Source: Grimontia kaedaensis (GTDB lineage: Bacteria; Pseudomonadota; Gammaproteobacteria; Enterobacterales; Vibrionaceae). From it: a stretch of DNA of 64,000 bases. Shown here piece after piece: positions 1-9,334 of the stretch. The DNA lies in NCBI RefSeq assembly GCF_023746615.1, contig NZ_CP082276.1, positions 1,054,001 through 1,118,000 on the forward strand. The letters are read 5' to 3'. Both the position numbers and the translations under genes were made by a program. The first letter of the stretch is position 1; every line of letters begins with the position of its first letter. Under the pieces are notes generated by a model. That model worked only from the letters and a program-made list of their open reading frames with translations, had not been told where the DNA came from and made no database searches.

Positions 1-52
1 TGTGTCTTCAGTGCTAGGAAAAGGGAGTGTTTTTACGGTCAGTTTTCCACAA

Positions 53-78
53 AAAAGAGCAGCCTAAGCTGCTCTTTT
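53..78. terminator. Intrinsic terminator hairpin
   Basis: An 11-bp perfect stem (53-63 with 68-78) with a CTAA loop is flanked by A-rich and T-rich runs, so it can work in both directions. It lies just downstream of the minus-strand transporter gene. Confidence 0.75.
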
Positions 79-100
79 CTTCAAACTACTCTTTTGTGAG

Positions 101-811
101 TCAAGCAAGGACACCCTCACCCTTTTCGTTCATTGACGCCTGATGGATAGCCATCAGTTTCTTCGAAGACTCGCTGATCATCTTCACTGGTACGGTAGCA
201 AAATAAACCGAAGCTAAGATCACCATCATTGGGTCAGCATATACTGCATATTCTTCCAGACCACTCATCATCAAACCTGCGGCCACTAAGAAACCCAACA
301 ACACGGCTGCGCTGATCACTGTGTCCATCAACCATTGGCTTGATTCTGCTTTCAGGATCGCTGAAGGACGCTTACCGGATTGTTTACGAACCGCCATGTA
401 GGTTGCCAGACAGCCCACCACGTTGATCACACCAAAAACCAGCGCAAAACCTGCATTCACTTCACGACCACCGTCGAACATGGCCTGCATTGCTGAAGCG
501 AATGACACCAGACAAACAATACCCACCACCAAGCCTTTCGTCAGAACCACCAGCGATTCAATCACTGCGGCCTTTCGCGCAGATACTGGCTGCTCATTTT
601 TGCCTGACTTTTTCACAGGTTTACGAATGTACATGGTTGCCGCAAGCGCCATTAGAGAGAGAGCCAGACTGACAAGAGAATAAGCGCCGTCGAACACAAT
701 AACCATAGATCCCGCCCAGATGCCCAGGCCAATACCCATCGCTGCGAAACCTAAACAAGCAAGGGTAGAAAACTTCAATAAGTTACGTTCTTTCGTATAT
801 TCACAAGACAT
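101..811 (-). CDS. Cation-efflux (CDF-like) membrane protein
   Basis: A polytopic inner-membrane protein of about 236 aa that resembles the transmembrane part of cation diffusion facilitators, which export divalent metal ions. The FDGAYSLVSLALSL segment matches the conserved DG-x-x-S helix of that family, and a second D-T-V-I-S helix (LMDTVISAAVLLGF) is typical of the later metal-site helix. About six hydrophobic segments are visible. The frame is open further upstream to 874, but the ATG at 811 (MSCEYTKERN) with GGGGA upstream is the more likely start. It lacks a long cytoplasmic C-terminal domain. The substrate cannot be read from the sequence. Confidence 0.7.
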   Translation of the reverse strand: MSCEYTKERNLLKFSTLACLGFAAMGIGLGIWAGSMVIVFDGAYSLVSLALSLMALAATMYIRKPVKKSGKNEQPVSARKAAVIESLVVLTKGLVVGIVCLVSFASAMQAMFDGGREVNAGFALVFGVINVVGCLATYMAVRKQSGKRPSAILKAESSQWLMDTVISAAVLLGFLVAAGLMMSGLEEYAVYADPMMVILASVYFATVPVKMISESSKKLMAIHQASMNEKGEGVLA

Positions 812-1073
812 AAATCCCCACAAAGTGACAAAAATTTTGACAGTAGCGAGAATAACCAAACCACCTCTTAGCATTTAGCGCAGTGCTTATTGGCCTGAAA
901 CAACCGTTTATATGAGGTAATTTGGGTATTCCTTAACGCTCTTGAAATACAATAACCGCTTTCGACAAAATCAAAGAGTTTCTGAGCGACAACTTTTTCG
1001 TCACCAGGTCTTTTCACTGAAATATTTAGGCGTAGAATCAACTCCCACTGGATTGATGAAACGGTATGCAGGT

Positions 1074-1958
1074 ATGCGTAGCAGCCAAATAGAAATGTTT
1101 CTGACCGCGGTAGAAGAAGGCTCGATTGCCGGCGCTGCCCGTGAACTCGATAAAAGCCGAACGACAGTGAGTGCAGCGATCAGCGCATTGGAAGACAGTT
1201 TAGGTGTGGAATTACTTGCCCGCTCTGGCAACAGCGTGAAACTCACAGACGTTGGACGAATGGTGCATGACGATTGCGAACGGTTGCTTCAAGCTGCCGT
1301 GGATATCGAAGCCAAATGCCGGCAATTCGAAAGTGGCATTGAATCTGCCCTTCGCATCGGTCGTGATGATGCACTGCCAGAATCTTTCTGGCGCGCCACT
1401 ATGCGGGAAATTCAGCAACAGTTCCCCGATTCCAGCGTATCCATTTACGTAGCTCCACCACCTGAGCTATACGAAATGGTAGATGAAAACATGGTTGATG
1501 TGGCCTTTGGTCTCTTGCCTGAAACCCGCGCGTTCGGTCGCATCAATTCGAAAAAACTCGGTCAGGTCCGCATGATGTCTGTGGTGCGCAAAGATCATCC
1601 ATTGGCGTCTATGAAACGTATCCAACGCGCAGACTTGGAACGCTATACCGAAATCACCCTCGCTTACGTCGATGACGAAGGCCTTAAAGCACTGGATCCA
1701 ATCTCACCACACTACATCGCATTGCCTTTTTATGAGCACCTCCGCGATGCGGTACTAGATGGTTCGGGTTGGTCAAATGTGCCATCTATGCTGTTAAGGA
1801 AGTATCTTCGTAGTGGCACGTTGCAGGTCATGCGTCACTCCAACGCGATGCAATGGCAACCTTATGGTGAAATCACCGCCATGGATGCACGTGGCGGCGC
1901 ATTGACAGCCTGGCTTTCAGATAGGTTGGAAAGTTTTCTCGTGGCAGATGCAGAGTAA
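1074..1958 (+). CDS. LysR-family transcriptional regulator
   Basis: A 294-aa LysR-type regulator. The N-terminal winged helix-turn-helix covers about residues 1-60 (FLTAVEEGSIAGAARELDKS, then TTVSAAISALEDSLG), followed by a periplasmic-binding-protein-like effector domain. The open frame begins at 942, but ATG 1074 (or 1056) fits the family start. It is followed after about 90 bp by a co-directional M14 peptidase gene, which is a possible target, though no effector is known. Confidence 0.85.
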   Translation: MRSSQIEMFLTAVEEGSIAGAARELDKSRTTVSAAISALEDSLGVELLARSGNSVKLTDVGRMVHDDCERLLQAAVDIEAKCRQFESGIESALRIGRDDALPESFWRATMREIQQQFPDSSVSIYVAPPPELYEMVDENMVDVAFGLLPETRAFGRINSKKLGQVRMMSVVRKDHPLASMKRIQRADLERYTEITLAYVDDEGLKALDPISPHYIALPFYEHLRDAVLDGSGWSNVPSMLLRKYLRSGTLQVMRHSNAMQWQPYGEITAMDARGGALTAWLSDRLESFLVADAE

Positions 1959-2051
1959 GTAAATCAATTATCACTCGATAAAATTGTTTGCCACTGAGGG
2001 CTAAGGTGCGAATAATCTCACCGACAAAGTAACAGGAGAACAGTAACAAGC

Positions 2052-2966
2052 ATGTCTAACGCATACCCGATCGGTACACCAGGTCAACCTTGGGGTAAGG
2101 AAGAAAGAGTGCAATGGCTGCACACGGTGAGCATCAAACGCAGCTATCAAGAAGAAGTGCTGAGCAAAATCAACGCGCTGAAAGATCGCTTCGATGTCGA
2201 GCAATATGGTGCGCTCTCATATAACAAAGCTCGCTACCCACAGTTCGGTATTCGCAGCCGCAATTTCGATGCTTCCAAACCTACCATTCTGATCACGGGT
2301 GGCGTGCATGGCTATGAAACCAGCGGTGTTCACGGCGCTCTGAAGTTTCTTGATACAGAAGCCCTAAACTACACAGAGCATTTTAATTTGGTGGTTGCCC
2401 CATGTGTCAGCCCGTGGGGTTACGAAACCATTAACCGATGGAACCCCCAAACTATCGACCCTAACCGCTCCTTCTATGAAAACAGCCCTTCAGAAGAAGC
2501 GGCAAATGTGATGGCTTGGGTTAAAGGTCTGGGTGTGGAAATCTTCACCCATATCGATCTACACGAAACCACCGACACCGATGAGTCTGAGTTCCGCCCT
2601 GCGCTGGCGGCCCGTGACGGCAAAGAATTTGAGCCTGACACTGTACCAGACGGTTTCTACACCGTTGGCGACTCAGACATGCCGAACACGGAATTCCAAA
2701 CTGCAATCATCAATGAAGTGCGCAAAGTCACTCACATTGCACCAGCCGATGCAAACGGCAATATCATTGGCACTCCAGTTGAACAGGAAGGTGTAATTAA
2801 CTATCCAACAAAGAAGCTGGGCTTGTGCAGTGGCTTCACCAGTTGCCAATACGGCACAACAACGGAAGTTTACCCAGACAGCCCGAAAGTCACTGACGAA
2901 GAATGTAACGACGCGCAGGTTGCCGCTGTTCGCGGTGCGCTGAACTATTTGCTTTCGGTTCAATAA
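2052..2966 (+). CDS. M14-family zinc carboxypeptidase-like protein
   Basis: A 304-aa protein of the M14/succinylglutamate desuccinylase-like superfamily, which hydrolyses terminal amide or peptide bonds with one zinc ion. The H-x-x-E metal motif is seen in GGVHGYETSG (about residues 89-98), and HIDLHET supplies the third ligand region. A good CAGGAGA ribosome-binding site sits about 10 nt before the ATG. No signal peptide is present, so it should be cytoplasmic. The true substrate (peptide, acyl-amino acid or other) is not predictable. Confidence 0.75.
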   Translation: MSNAYPIGTPGQPWGKEERVQWLHTVSIKRSYQEEVLSKINALKDRFDVEQYGALSYNKARYPQFGIRSRNFDASKPTILITGGVHGYETSGVHGALKFLDTEALNYTEHFNLVVAPCVSPWGYETINRWNPQTIDPNRSFYENSPSEEAANVMAWVKGLGVEIFTHIDLHETTDTDESEFRPALAARDGKEFEPDTVPDGFYTVGDSDMPNTEFQTAIINEVRKVTHIAPADANGNIIGTPVEQEGVINYPTKKLGLCSGFTSCQYGTTTEVYPDSPKVTDEECNDAQVAAVRGALNYLLSVQ

Positions 2967-2998
2967 CAGACACTTCAAACGCTCTTCATAATCGCACT

Positions 2999-3014
2999 CC
3001 TTCAATATTGAAGG
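2999..3014. promoter_or_regulatory. 16-bp perfect palindrome
   Basis: CCTTCAATATTGAAGG is perfectly self-complementary and lies between the M14 gene and psiE. It could be an operator or a weak terminator stem. There is no T-run directly after it. Confidence 0.35.
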
Positions 3015-3093
3015 GGTGTGCTCTTGCCAATGAGACGGCACAGCTATAAATCTTCTCGCTACACTGCCATTTTACCCAAGGATGGTGGTGAAA

Positions 3094-3495
3094 ATGCCCA
3101 AGAATAAAAATACGTCTAAAGTCATACACTTTATGGAAAACTGCGTGCTGGTGCTGATTGTGATTGCCACAATCTATGCCATCGGCGAGGAGATCCATTT
3201 AGTCATCGTTAACCGCACCGTATCAGTCGGTGATCTTCTACTGATGTTCATCTACCTCGAAGTGCTCGCCATGGTTCACAGCTTCTTCGAATCAGGGAAA
3301 GTACCCGTCCGCATGCCTCTCTACATTGGAATAGTTGCACTGGCGCGTTACCTTATCCTCGACATGAAAAACATGGATGACTGGCGAATCCTGTCTATCA
3401 CCTTTGCGGGTCTTATCCTCGCCATTACCGTGTTTGTTATCAGAATCGGTCATATCAAATTCCCCTACCCCAAAGTACCAGGTGGGGAGGAATAG
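3094..3495 (+). CDS. psiE: PsiE-family membrane protein
   Basis: A 133-aa inner-membrane protein of the PsiE family (phosphate-starvation-inducible E). Four hydrophobic helices are apparent (from VLVLIVIATIYAI through ILSITFAGLILAITVFVI), with the family-typical LEVLAMVHSF and RMPLYIGIVALARYLI segments between. Its length fits the family, about 136 aa in E. coli. ATG 3094 is preferred over 3082 because GGTGG is well spaced before it. The molecular role of PsiE is unknown. It is probably monocistronic. Confidence 0.85.
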   Translation: MPKNKNTSKVIHFMENCVLVLIVIATIYAIGEEIHLVIVNRTVSVGDLLLMFIYLEVLAMVHSFFESGKVPVRMPLYIGIVALARYLILDMKNMDDWRILSITFAGLILAITVFVIRIGHIKFPYPKVPGGEE

Positions 3496-3632
3496 AAAAA
3501 CGCCTTTTCATATCGAGTTCACTCGCATAGCCACAAGAGCATGTTGAAAGCGTCATGTGGCTATGCGTAACTGATTTTTATTAATCCACACTAGCCCTAG
3601 CCACTCAACAAGGCTCAATAAAAGAAAAATCA

Positions 3633-4151
3633 TTGATGAATGTTTTAGTAAGGAATGCATCACTCAAAGATGTCAGTAACATCGCCCAAATCCATGTGGA
3701 CGCATGGATACAGACTTATGAAGGACTCATTCCTGAAGACTACATAAAGGCCCAAACGTTCGAAAAGCGTGAAGCCTTATGGCGTAAAATCATCAGCAAA
3801 AATCTTGCCCATGTTCTCGTCGCCGAGCAAAACCAAAACTTGGTGGGTTTCGCGAGTTTTGGACAGGATGTCCATTCACCAGAGCAAAATAGCTACGAAT
3901 TAACAAGCATCTATCTGTTACCAAAGGCCACAGGCCGGGGCGTAGGTAAAGCTCTCTATAGTAAATGCGAGGAAAAGCTTCAGCATCTTCAAGCTACATC
4001 TGTTTCACTATGGGTGTTGGATACAAACCATCGAGCAATCAGTTTTTACAACACGCTTGGTTTTGGACCGACGGGGAAATCCAACAAGGAACGCAGTGGG
4101 AATATCACACTGAATGATTTAGAAATGATCAAACGGATAAGTATCTCTTGA
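3633..4151 (+). CDS. GNAT-family N-acetyltransferase
   Basis: A 172-aa single-domain GNAT acetyltransferase, which transfers acetyl from acetyl-CoA to an unknown amine. The acetyl-CoA loop (motif A) is seen as LLPKATGRGVGKALYSKCEE, after the LTSIYLLP strand; motif B is SLWVLDTNHRAISFYNTLGF. It starts with tandem ATGs (3633/3636) and a poor ribosome-binding site. A remnant of a second GNAT gene follows directly. Confidence 0.85.
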   Translation: MMNVLVRNASLKDVSNIAQIHVDAWIQTYEGLIPEDYIKAQTFEKREALWRKIISKNLAHVLVAEQNQNLVGFASFGQDVHSPEQNSYELTSIYLLPKATGRGVGKALYSKCEEKLQHLQATSVSLWVLDTNHRAISFYNTLGFGPTGKSNKERSGNITLNDLEMIKRISIS

Positions 4152-4189
4152 GAAGCTCATTGCAAAGCATTGAGCCAAAAGGAAATGTA

Positions 4190-4327
4190 ATGCAATTCAC
4201 CCTCCGTCAAGCCACTGAATCTGGCATGGGTTTTCTTTTCGGACTCAGCGCTTTGACGATGCGAAAGTACCTTGAGCACGTAGCTATGCTGACGTCCAGA
4301 GAGAAAGACGAAGGGCGGATTCGCTAA
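4190..4327 (+). pseudogene. N-terminal remnant of a second GNAT gene
   Basis: A 45-codon frame beginning ATG with AAAAGGAAATGTA before it encodes MQFTLRQATESGMGFLFGLS and then ALTMRKYLEH..TSREKDEGRIR. This matches the usual start of GNAT proteins (xLRPATExDxxFLxxLRxxTMxEYL), then stops. No acetyl-CoA motif follows. It is best read as a truncated gene. The remaining bases to 4502 hold only a weak 36-codon hydrophobic frame (4376-4486) and an imperfect inverted repeat (TCAGGCC/GGCCTGA). Confidence 0.5.
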
Positions 4328-4502
4328 CAGTTTGACTGAAATATAAGCTCCTTCTCACCGCAAGTAACATTGCTTATGATGGACCGCATTTTTAAATTTG
4401 TTCAGTCCTTACTCGCATTTACGCTATTGGCAGTTCTGGGGGTATACCAACAAATCAGGCCTTCCATGAAAGCTGGATCGGCCTGAATATTAAGAAACGC
4501 TT

Positions 4503-5849
4503 TTACCAGTTCACTAACCGATCATCCTCTATATCACGGGCAATATTAGTCATCGCTTTCTGAGAAGAATATGATGACACTCTCTCGAAAGACCTTAGCG
4601 AATCCATTGCAGCACACCAGCCTGTATTTGTCGGCAATTGCGTTGCATCCGCGGGCAGTGTGGATAAATCATTAGTGACATCCCTCCCCAAGATTCTTTC
4701 CGCAACAAAAGCAGCTCTTTGCTCGACATTAGGATCAGCTAGCCTAGCTCTTTGGCCCCACCCAATGACATAGTCGTTACATGATGCGTTGTCCCTGTCA
4801 TCTGGCACGCTAACAAAAGCGACATCGGAAAGAGCAGAATATCTCTTTAACATCATCAAAGATTCTAACAGCATTGCGACGTCTTCTTGAGGCGTGTAAT
4901 AGCTATACAAATCCTCTGCTCCATCTAAGTCAAAAAGGGCACCTGCTTGTGAAGGCTCAATCGACCGGATAAATTCGCTTGCGTTTGCACCTCCAAACAT
5001 CACATCAGCGACGTCTCGGAGCGTATCATCAGCTAACGGTATACTGCTCTCTAGCTGCTGACGAACTGGTGTAATACCATTCATCGCTTCACGAATAGTT
5101 CCGCTATCACCAAGAGAAGACAACGAATCATGTGGTAAATAGTCATTGGCATGAGCAAGTTCATGAGCGAGAAGTCTTAGCAAGCCTGGCGCGATTTGAC
5201 TAGTAGAACGCGATTCATAAGTGCTTGTCCTGAACGTGTTTGACCATGTTACATAGTCGCCATTCGAGTCAACATATCGCCTAAACGCATCAAACCTTAG
5301 TCCGTCTCCATAGTCGGAACGAAAGTCATCTTGTTTAAAAATGGAGTCCCACTCATCCTTATTGCGCCAGAGATAACGCGGGTCAATATACATAGAGGCG
5401 GTGTATGAGTGATAAAACGAAGGACGGATATCGTAGCTGATTACAATAGCATTCACTGATTTAAAAAGATTATTGAGGTCCTGAGATGAAATATCTCCCA
5501 CGGCCTCAAGAAAGCTTTGCGCCATCCAATCATGTGAAACGACAAGACGAGACTCGATGTCAGAGAGTGAAACTGAGGAGGTCGAAACCCCTAATGGTTT
5601 TATCTCACTCAAGCTGCACGACTCATTGTTTAGAAAAGCCTTTGAGCACGACACTAAGTTAGGTGGAGAGTTGGTTGAAAACGCTGAGAGGCTGTTCAAA
5701 GAAGGAACACCGTTAACGTTGACTGAAGATCCTCCATTTTCGGGACGCTCATTAGAACCGCCCCCTCCACCACATCCGATAAAAAGAGAACACGAAGCTA
5801 ATAAAATTAGCTTTGGTACTAATTTAAATACTGCCATCTGCGTCATCAT
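4503..5849 (-). CDS. Lipoprotein with zincin-like HELAH motif
   Basis: About 448 aa. The N-terminus is a lipoprotein signal (LILLASCSLFIGC, then a glycine run), so the protein should be attached to a membrane after cleavage before Cys. In the middle it has LLAHELAHANDY, an HExxH zinc-protease signature, with acidic and histidine residues following, so a metallopeptidase is plausible. The rest is not recognised. The frame runs up to a TTG at 5906. I prefer an ATG near 5849/5837 because the signal peptide then has normal length, but no start has a clear ribosome-binding site. There is no operon partner. Confidence 0.65.
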   Translation of the reverse strand: MMTQMAVFKLVPKLILLASCSLFIGCGGGGGSNERPENGGSSVNVNGVPSLNSLSAFSTNSPPNLVSCSKAFLNNESCSLSEIKPLGVSTSSVSLSDIESRLVVSHDWMAQSFLEAVGDISSQDLNNLFKSVNAIVISYDIRPSFYHSYTASMYIDPRYLWRNKDEWDSIFKQDDFRSDYGDGLRFDAFRRYVDSNGDYVTWSNTFRTSTYESRSTSQIAPGLLRLLAHELAHANDYLPHDSLSSLGDSGTIREAMNGITPVRQQLESSIPLADDTLRDVADVMFGGANASEFIRSIEPSQAGALFDLDGAEDLYSYYTPQEDVAMLLESLMMLKRYSALSDVAFVSVPDDRDNASCNDYVIGWGQRARLADPNVEQRAAFVAERILGRDVTNDLSTLPADATQLPTNTGWCAAMDSLRSFERVSSYSSQKAMTNIARDIEDDRLVNW

Positions 5850-6073
5850 CCATGAAATAAAGGTTCTTCCGAGCCAGATATAAGCCTGCTGCTTGATTGC
5901 TGACAATTGCCTTCTAATTGGACAGCATAAGGTAGCTTTATCCGGCCTCTTCTCCCTAAAATGAGACGCACTGTAAATTTAAGTACTGACCGTGACTCAG
6001 CTCATCTTTTGAAAAGAATTGAGTCATGCGACAAATAGCGCGGGGAGTTCGGTCAGAAGTAGAATCCTATCTT

Positions 6074-7510
6074 CTATCCCTTAAACACCAACGAATCCAA
6101 CGCGCCCATGCCACTGTGAACGCCGCCTTCTGTCACCTTGGAGGATTTGCTACGGATGAGATATCCCGCATAGCAATCATTATCGACCATTGGTTTGCCA
6201 TTCAGGTGCACGGTGAACAGTCCAATTTCACTGATTAAATCTTCCACCACATAGATTTCGCCTTTACGAACCAAATGCGCAGGCTGAGCTCTTGGTTTTG
6301 GATGCAACCGACGCATCAGCGCCCACGCCTGATATTCGTGAGGCTCGAGCTCATTGAGTTTGGTGATGATGTCTTCGCCAAATACACAGTGACCACCACC
6401 CTCACCCTGATTTTTCAACACCCAGTTTTCTACGTTATCTTCCGCCAGTTTCTGAGCGCTGCTCGCATCTACCGCAATCATCTCACCAAGGAAATGCTTC
6501 ACGGTCTGCGCTTCTTCTTCGTTCAATCCGAATTGCATCAAGTACTCAGCAGAAGCTGAAGAAAGCAGCATTTGAACACGTTTGCTGGTCGCCAATTGCT
6601 GGCTAACCGTCGCGTTTACCGCCACATGGTGCTTTTCAATCATCACGCGGGTTTGGGACAGCGCTTCACAGCAGGCGACATCAATGATGTCATGCGCCAC
6701 ATAGTCGCTGAACTGATAGCCTGCCCGCAGGTAAACACAATCAATTGGGCCAATACCATCAAGCAACAGGCGATGATTCTCACCGGTTGAAAGCCCGTCA
6801 TACAATTCGCGGAAAGTGCGGCGAACCGTGCGGATACCGCGAGCCTGGAGCGCATGCTCCAGCAAGTGCTGGTCGTAGACATTGTCTTCACGATCCTGCA
6901 CTACCATCAGAAACGTTGGTCGGCCTTCGTCACCAAAGTGATCTTTAATCGATTTGGTCGCCGTCGCGACGCCCTCGGCCAAGCCTTCAAGCGCTCTGTT
7001 CTCAACCAAATCACCATGCTTTTCTCCCGCCCACTCGGCGCAAGGAGATGGCCACTGAACGGTGAGGTAATCATGCAGTTCATGGACTCGCTGACCAAAT
7101 GGCCCCATACCCGCGGCAATGCCGTTAAACTCCACCAGCTTAGGACCCAGCTCGGCGTCATCCATAAAATCGCTGCGCATCATTAACAGCGGAACCCGGC
7201 GCGCAGGTTCATCACCGCTGTGGATTTGCTGGTGCATTTTTAACAACGCGCGGAAGAAGATGTTGCCTGTGGTAATCGGCGAAATCGCATGGTGAATGAA
7301 GTGCGCATCCTCAGACACCGCATGGACTAGCTTACCCAGCAAATGTACAGAAGAAGTCAGGTGTTCAAAGCGTTGTTTTTCTATCGCGGTAGGAGTCAGA
7401 GTAAATGCTGGATGCCTTGCAGAGTCTGAGGTTTGCTTAAGCGCCATGCCGTGTGTTAACGCCCACTCGACCGCTTCATTCTTCGCTTTTTCAGTGTTTC
7501 GGTATGCCAT
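6074..7510 (-). CDS. Eukaryotic-type glutathione synthetase
   Basis: A 478-aa ATP-grasp protein like the eukaryotic (GSS) form of glutathione synthetase, which joins gamma-glutamylcysteine and glycine with ATP. It lines up with the eukaryotic enzyme along its length: APFTLTP-like start region, NRSDYM-like MRSDFMDD, VEFNGIAAG matching the substrate-binding EINTIS region, FDQ-like YDQHLLEHAL, DGxxxxxVYLRAGY, then the glycine-rich ATP loop KNQGEGGGHCVFGED (about residue 365), SEIGLFTV and a C-terminal EGGVHSGMGALDS. ATG 7510 with a GAGG site is chosen over TTG 7531. This is unlike the usual bacterial GshB (about 315 aa), so an additional or acquired enzyme is likely. Confidence 0.85.
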   Translation of the reverse strand: MAYRNTEKAKNEAVEWALTHGMALKQTSDSARHPAFTLTPTAIEKQRFEHLTSSVHLLGKLVHAVSEDAHFIHHAISPITTGNIFFRALLKMHQQIHSGDEPARRVPLLMMRSDFMDDAELGPKLVEFNGIAAGMGPFGQRVHELHDYLTVQWPSPCAEWAGEKHGDLVENRALEGLAEGVATATKSIKDHFGDEGRPTFLMVVQDREDNVYDQHLLEHALQARGIRTVRRTFRELYDGLSTGENHRLLLDGIGPIDCVYLRAGYQFSDYVAHDIIDVACCEALSQTRVMIEKHHVAVNATVSQQLATSKRVQMLLSSASAEYLMQFGLNEEEAQTVKHFLGEMIAVDASSAQKLAEDNVENWVLKNQGEGGGHCVFGEDIITKLNELEPHEYQAWALMRRLHPKPRAQPAHLVRKGEIYVVEDLISEIGLFTVHLNGKPMVDNDCYAGYLIRSKSSKVTEGGVHSGMGALDSLVFKG

Positions 7511-7531
7511 GATTTCGCCTCGGCTTATCAA

Positions 7532-7836
7532 TCCGCCGCGCAGAACTGGCGGCTATTACCCCGTTATTTGTGCCACCAACGCATAATTCAAGGCCTCAGA
7601 TTTCGCTCCCTGTTCAAGTGCATGAAATCTAGGCAAGTGTTTCATACTCGCAAGTCGCTTTATCTTTTCTTTTGCGTTCTTCCATTATCTAACTGTCACC
7701 ACTTCATCCCTTATGTGGCACGCTATATTCGTGTATATGCCTTCTTGGGCGCTTAATATAAACTTCGCATACACATCCCAAACAACCCAAGACATCACCA
7801 TTTAATAAGAACAACATCGACCACTGGAGATATGCA
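7532..7836. other. Intergenic region, about 300 bp
   Basis: This is divergent spacing between the glutathione synthetase gene (minus) and the PhoD-like gene (plus), and presumably holds both promoters. No conserved gene, hairpin or repeat is evident. Confidence 0.5.
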
Positions 7837-9243
7837 ATGACGTCAATCAACAAGCTTTCAGTCGGCCCCATTGTCGGTCATGTAGACGAAAACACGGCCC
7901 GTATATTTGGCCGTGCAGACCACCAGAAACTTGATAATGGACAGCCAAGGCGAGCCTTTGGTGTTGCGCGAATACGCAAAGCTGGCAGTAGTTTTCGCTC
8001 CCCTTCCATCTTCAAAATGAACCCAAACTTCGACATGACGGGGATAGCCGTCTTTCAGGACTTAGAGCCCGACACCAAATACATCTATCAAGTTGGCTGG
8101 GTCTTCTCTGATAAAGAACTCGATGAATTCAAAGCATCCACAAAGTGGGATTGGAAAGATGCAGACCAAGGTGAATTCCAAACCGCCAGCAACGATATCC
8201 ATGCGCCAAAACAATTTGTCTTCGGCTCGTGCCGCTACCTATTGCGCCTATTTGGTGGGAGTTGGTTTGATAATCGTGGCGACAAAACATTCCGATCGAT
8301 TTTAAGGCAAATGGAAGATGGCGAATCTATCGATAGATTTTTAATGGTCGGCGACCAAATCTACGCCGATGACCTGAACTTTATCAGCCCCGATGAATGT
8401 GTCGACCAGTACCTTGCGCGCTATCGAGATGCCTTCAGCCAAGAGCACATTCGAAAACTGATGAGCTCAGTCCCGACATACATGACGCTGGATGATCACG
8501 AAATTGAAGACAACTGGCCAAGCAAAGCCACTTCAAAAGACATGACAACCAAATACCCTGCTGCTATCCACTCATACCAGATTTATCAGATGAGCCACAG
8601 CCCGCTGCTCTCCATTAACGGCAATGGAAAGCTATCTGGCTCTACAGGGCGTTATTACTATGCCTTTCAGGACGGCTGCTGTGATTTCTTCGTGACAGAC
8701 ACACGCACTGAGCGGGATCCAGAAGATGAAGAGATGATCAGTGAAGCACAAATGGACGCCCTTCTGGCTTGGCTGGTGGATGGCTCTGGTCGCGTAAAAT
8801 TCATCGCAACCTCTGTCCCCTTTTTCCCAGACCTAAAGAAAGAAAACGATGACAAGTGGAGCGCCTACAAACAGCAACGCGACCAAATCATCAACTGCAT
8901 ACGCAACAACAATGTTCAGAAAGTCGTTTTTCTGGCGGGTGATGTCCACTGCTCCATGTCTGCTGAACTCAATATCGCCGAGACTGGTGAACCGCCATTA
9001 AACATCTACTCCATTATTTCTTCGGCCTTCTACTGGCCATATCCGCACATGAAACGGAGCAAGTTCAAACTCAAGGGCTCTGTTGCTTCTGCCAGTGATG
9101 ACAACGCCTATCAACTGGGTGCCATTTCTGACGTATTTTCTGGCGATAACTTCACTAGAGTAAGCGTGACTCAGGAGCGCATCCAAATTCGGGTTTACGA
9201 GCGAAAAGGCGATTTGGAAAGCACGATGGAATTTGTTTTCTAA
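7837..9243 (+). CDS. PhoD-like metallophosphatase
   Basis: A 468-aa member of the PhoD-like alkaline phosphatase/phosphodiesterase family. After an N-terminal Fn3-like region (PDTKYIYQVGW) the metallophosphatase motifs follow in order: FGSCR (about 129), VGDQIYADD (about 171), LDDHEIEDNW (about 218), VTDTRTE, and LAGDVHCS (about 366). No signal or Tat (RR) peptide is present, so unlike Bacillus PhoD it is probably cytoplasmic. CTGGAGATATGCA gives a good ribosome-binding site. The substrate is unknown. Confidence 0.85.
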   Translation: MTSINKLSVGPIVGHVDENTARIFGRADHQKLDNGQPRRAFGVARIRKAGSSFRSPSIFKMNPNFDMTGIAVFQDLEPDTKYIYQVGWVFSDKELDEFKASTKWDWKDADQGEFQTASNDIHAPKQFVFGSCRYLLRLFGGSWFDNRGDKTFRSILRQMEDGESIDRFLMVGDQIYADDLNFISPDECVDQYLARYRDAFSQEHIRKLMSSVPTYMTLDDHEIEDNWPSKATSKDMTTKYPAAIHSYQIYQMSHSPLLSINGNGKLSGSTGRYYYAFQDGCCDFFVTDTRTERDPEDEEMISEAQMDALLAWLVDGSGRVKFIATSVPFFPDLKKENDDKWSAYKQQRDQIINCIRNNNVQKVVFLAGDVHCSMSAELNIAETGEPPLNIYSIISSAFYWPYPHMKRSKFKLKGSVASASDDNAYQLGAISDVFSGDNFTRVSVTQERIQIRVYERKGDLESTMEFVF

Positions 9244-9279
9244 TTGCTACTAATACACTTGGCTCGAATCACTCTGTTT

Positions 9280-9311
9280 AACCACAAGGGATAATATTGT
9301 CCCTTGTGGTT
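9280..9311. terminator. Bidirectional terminator hairpin
   Basis: A 12-bp perfect stem (AACCACAAGGGA with TCCCTTGTGGTT) and 8-nt loop lie between the convergent PhoD-like and EamA genes. T-tracts are weak. Confidence 0.6.
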
Positions 9312-9334
9312 ATCAAGCTCACTTTCCAAACCAA

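Noticed and set aside
4376..4486. 36-codon hydrophobic frame
   Set aside because: No ribosome-binding site and no family; could be chance in a decayed region.
6275..7186. Plus-strand open frames opposite the glutathione synthetase gene
   Set aside because: Low-complexity shadow frames; the minus strand encodes a full-length recognisable enzyme.
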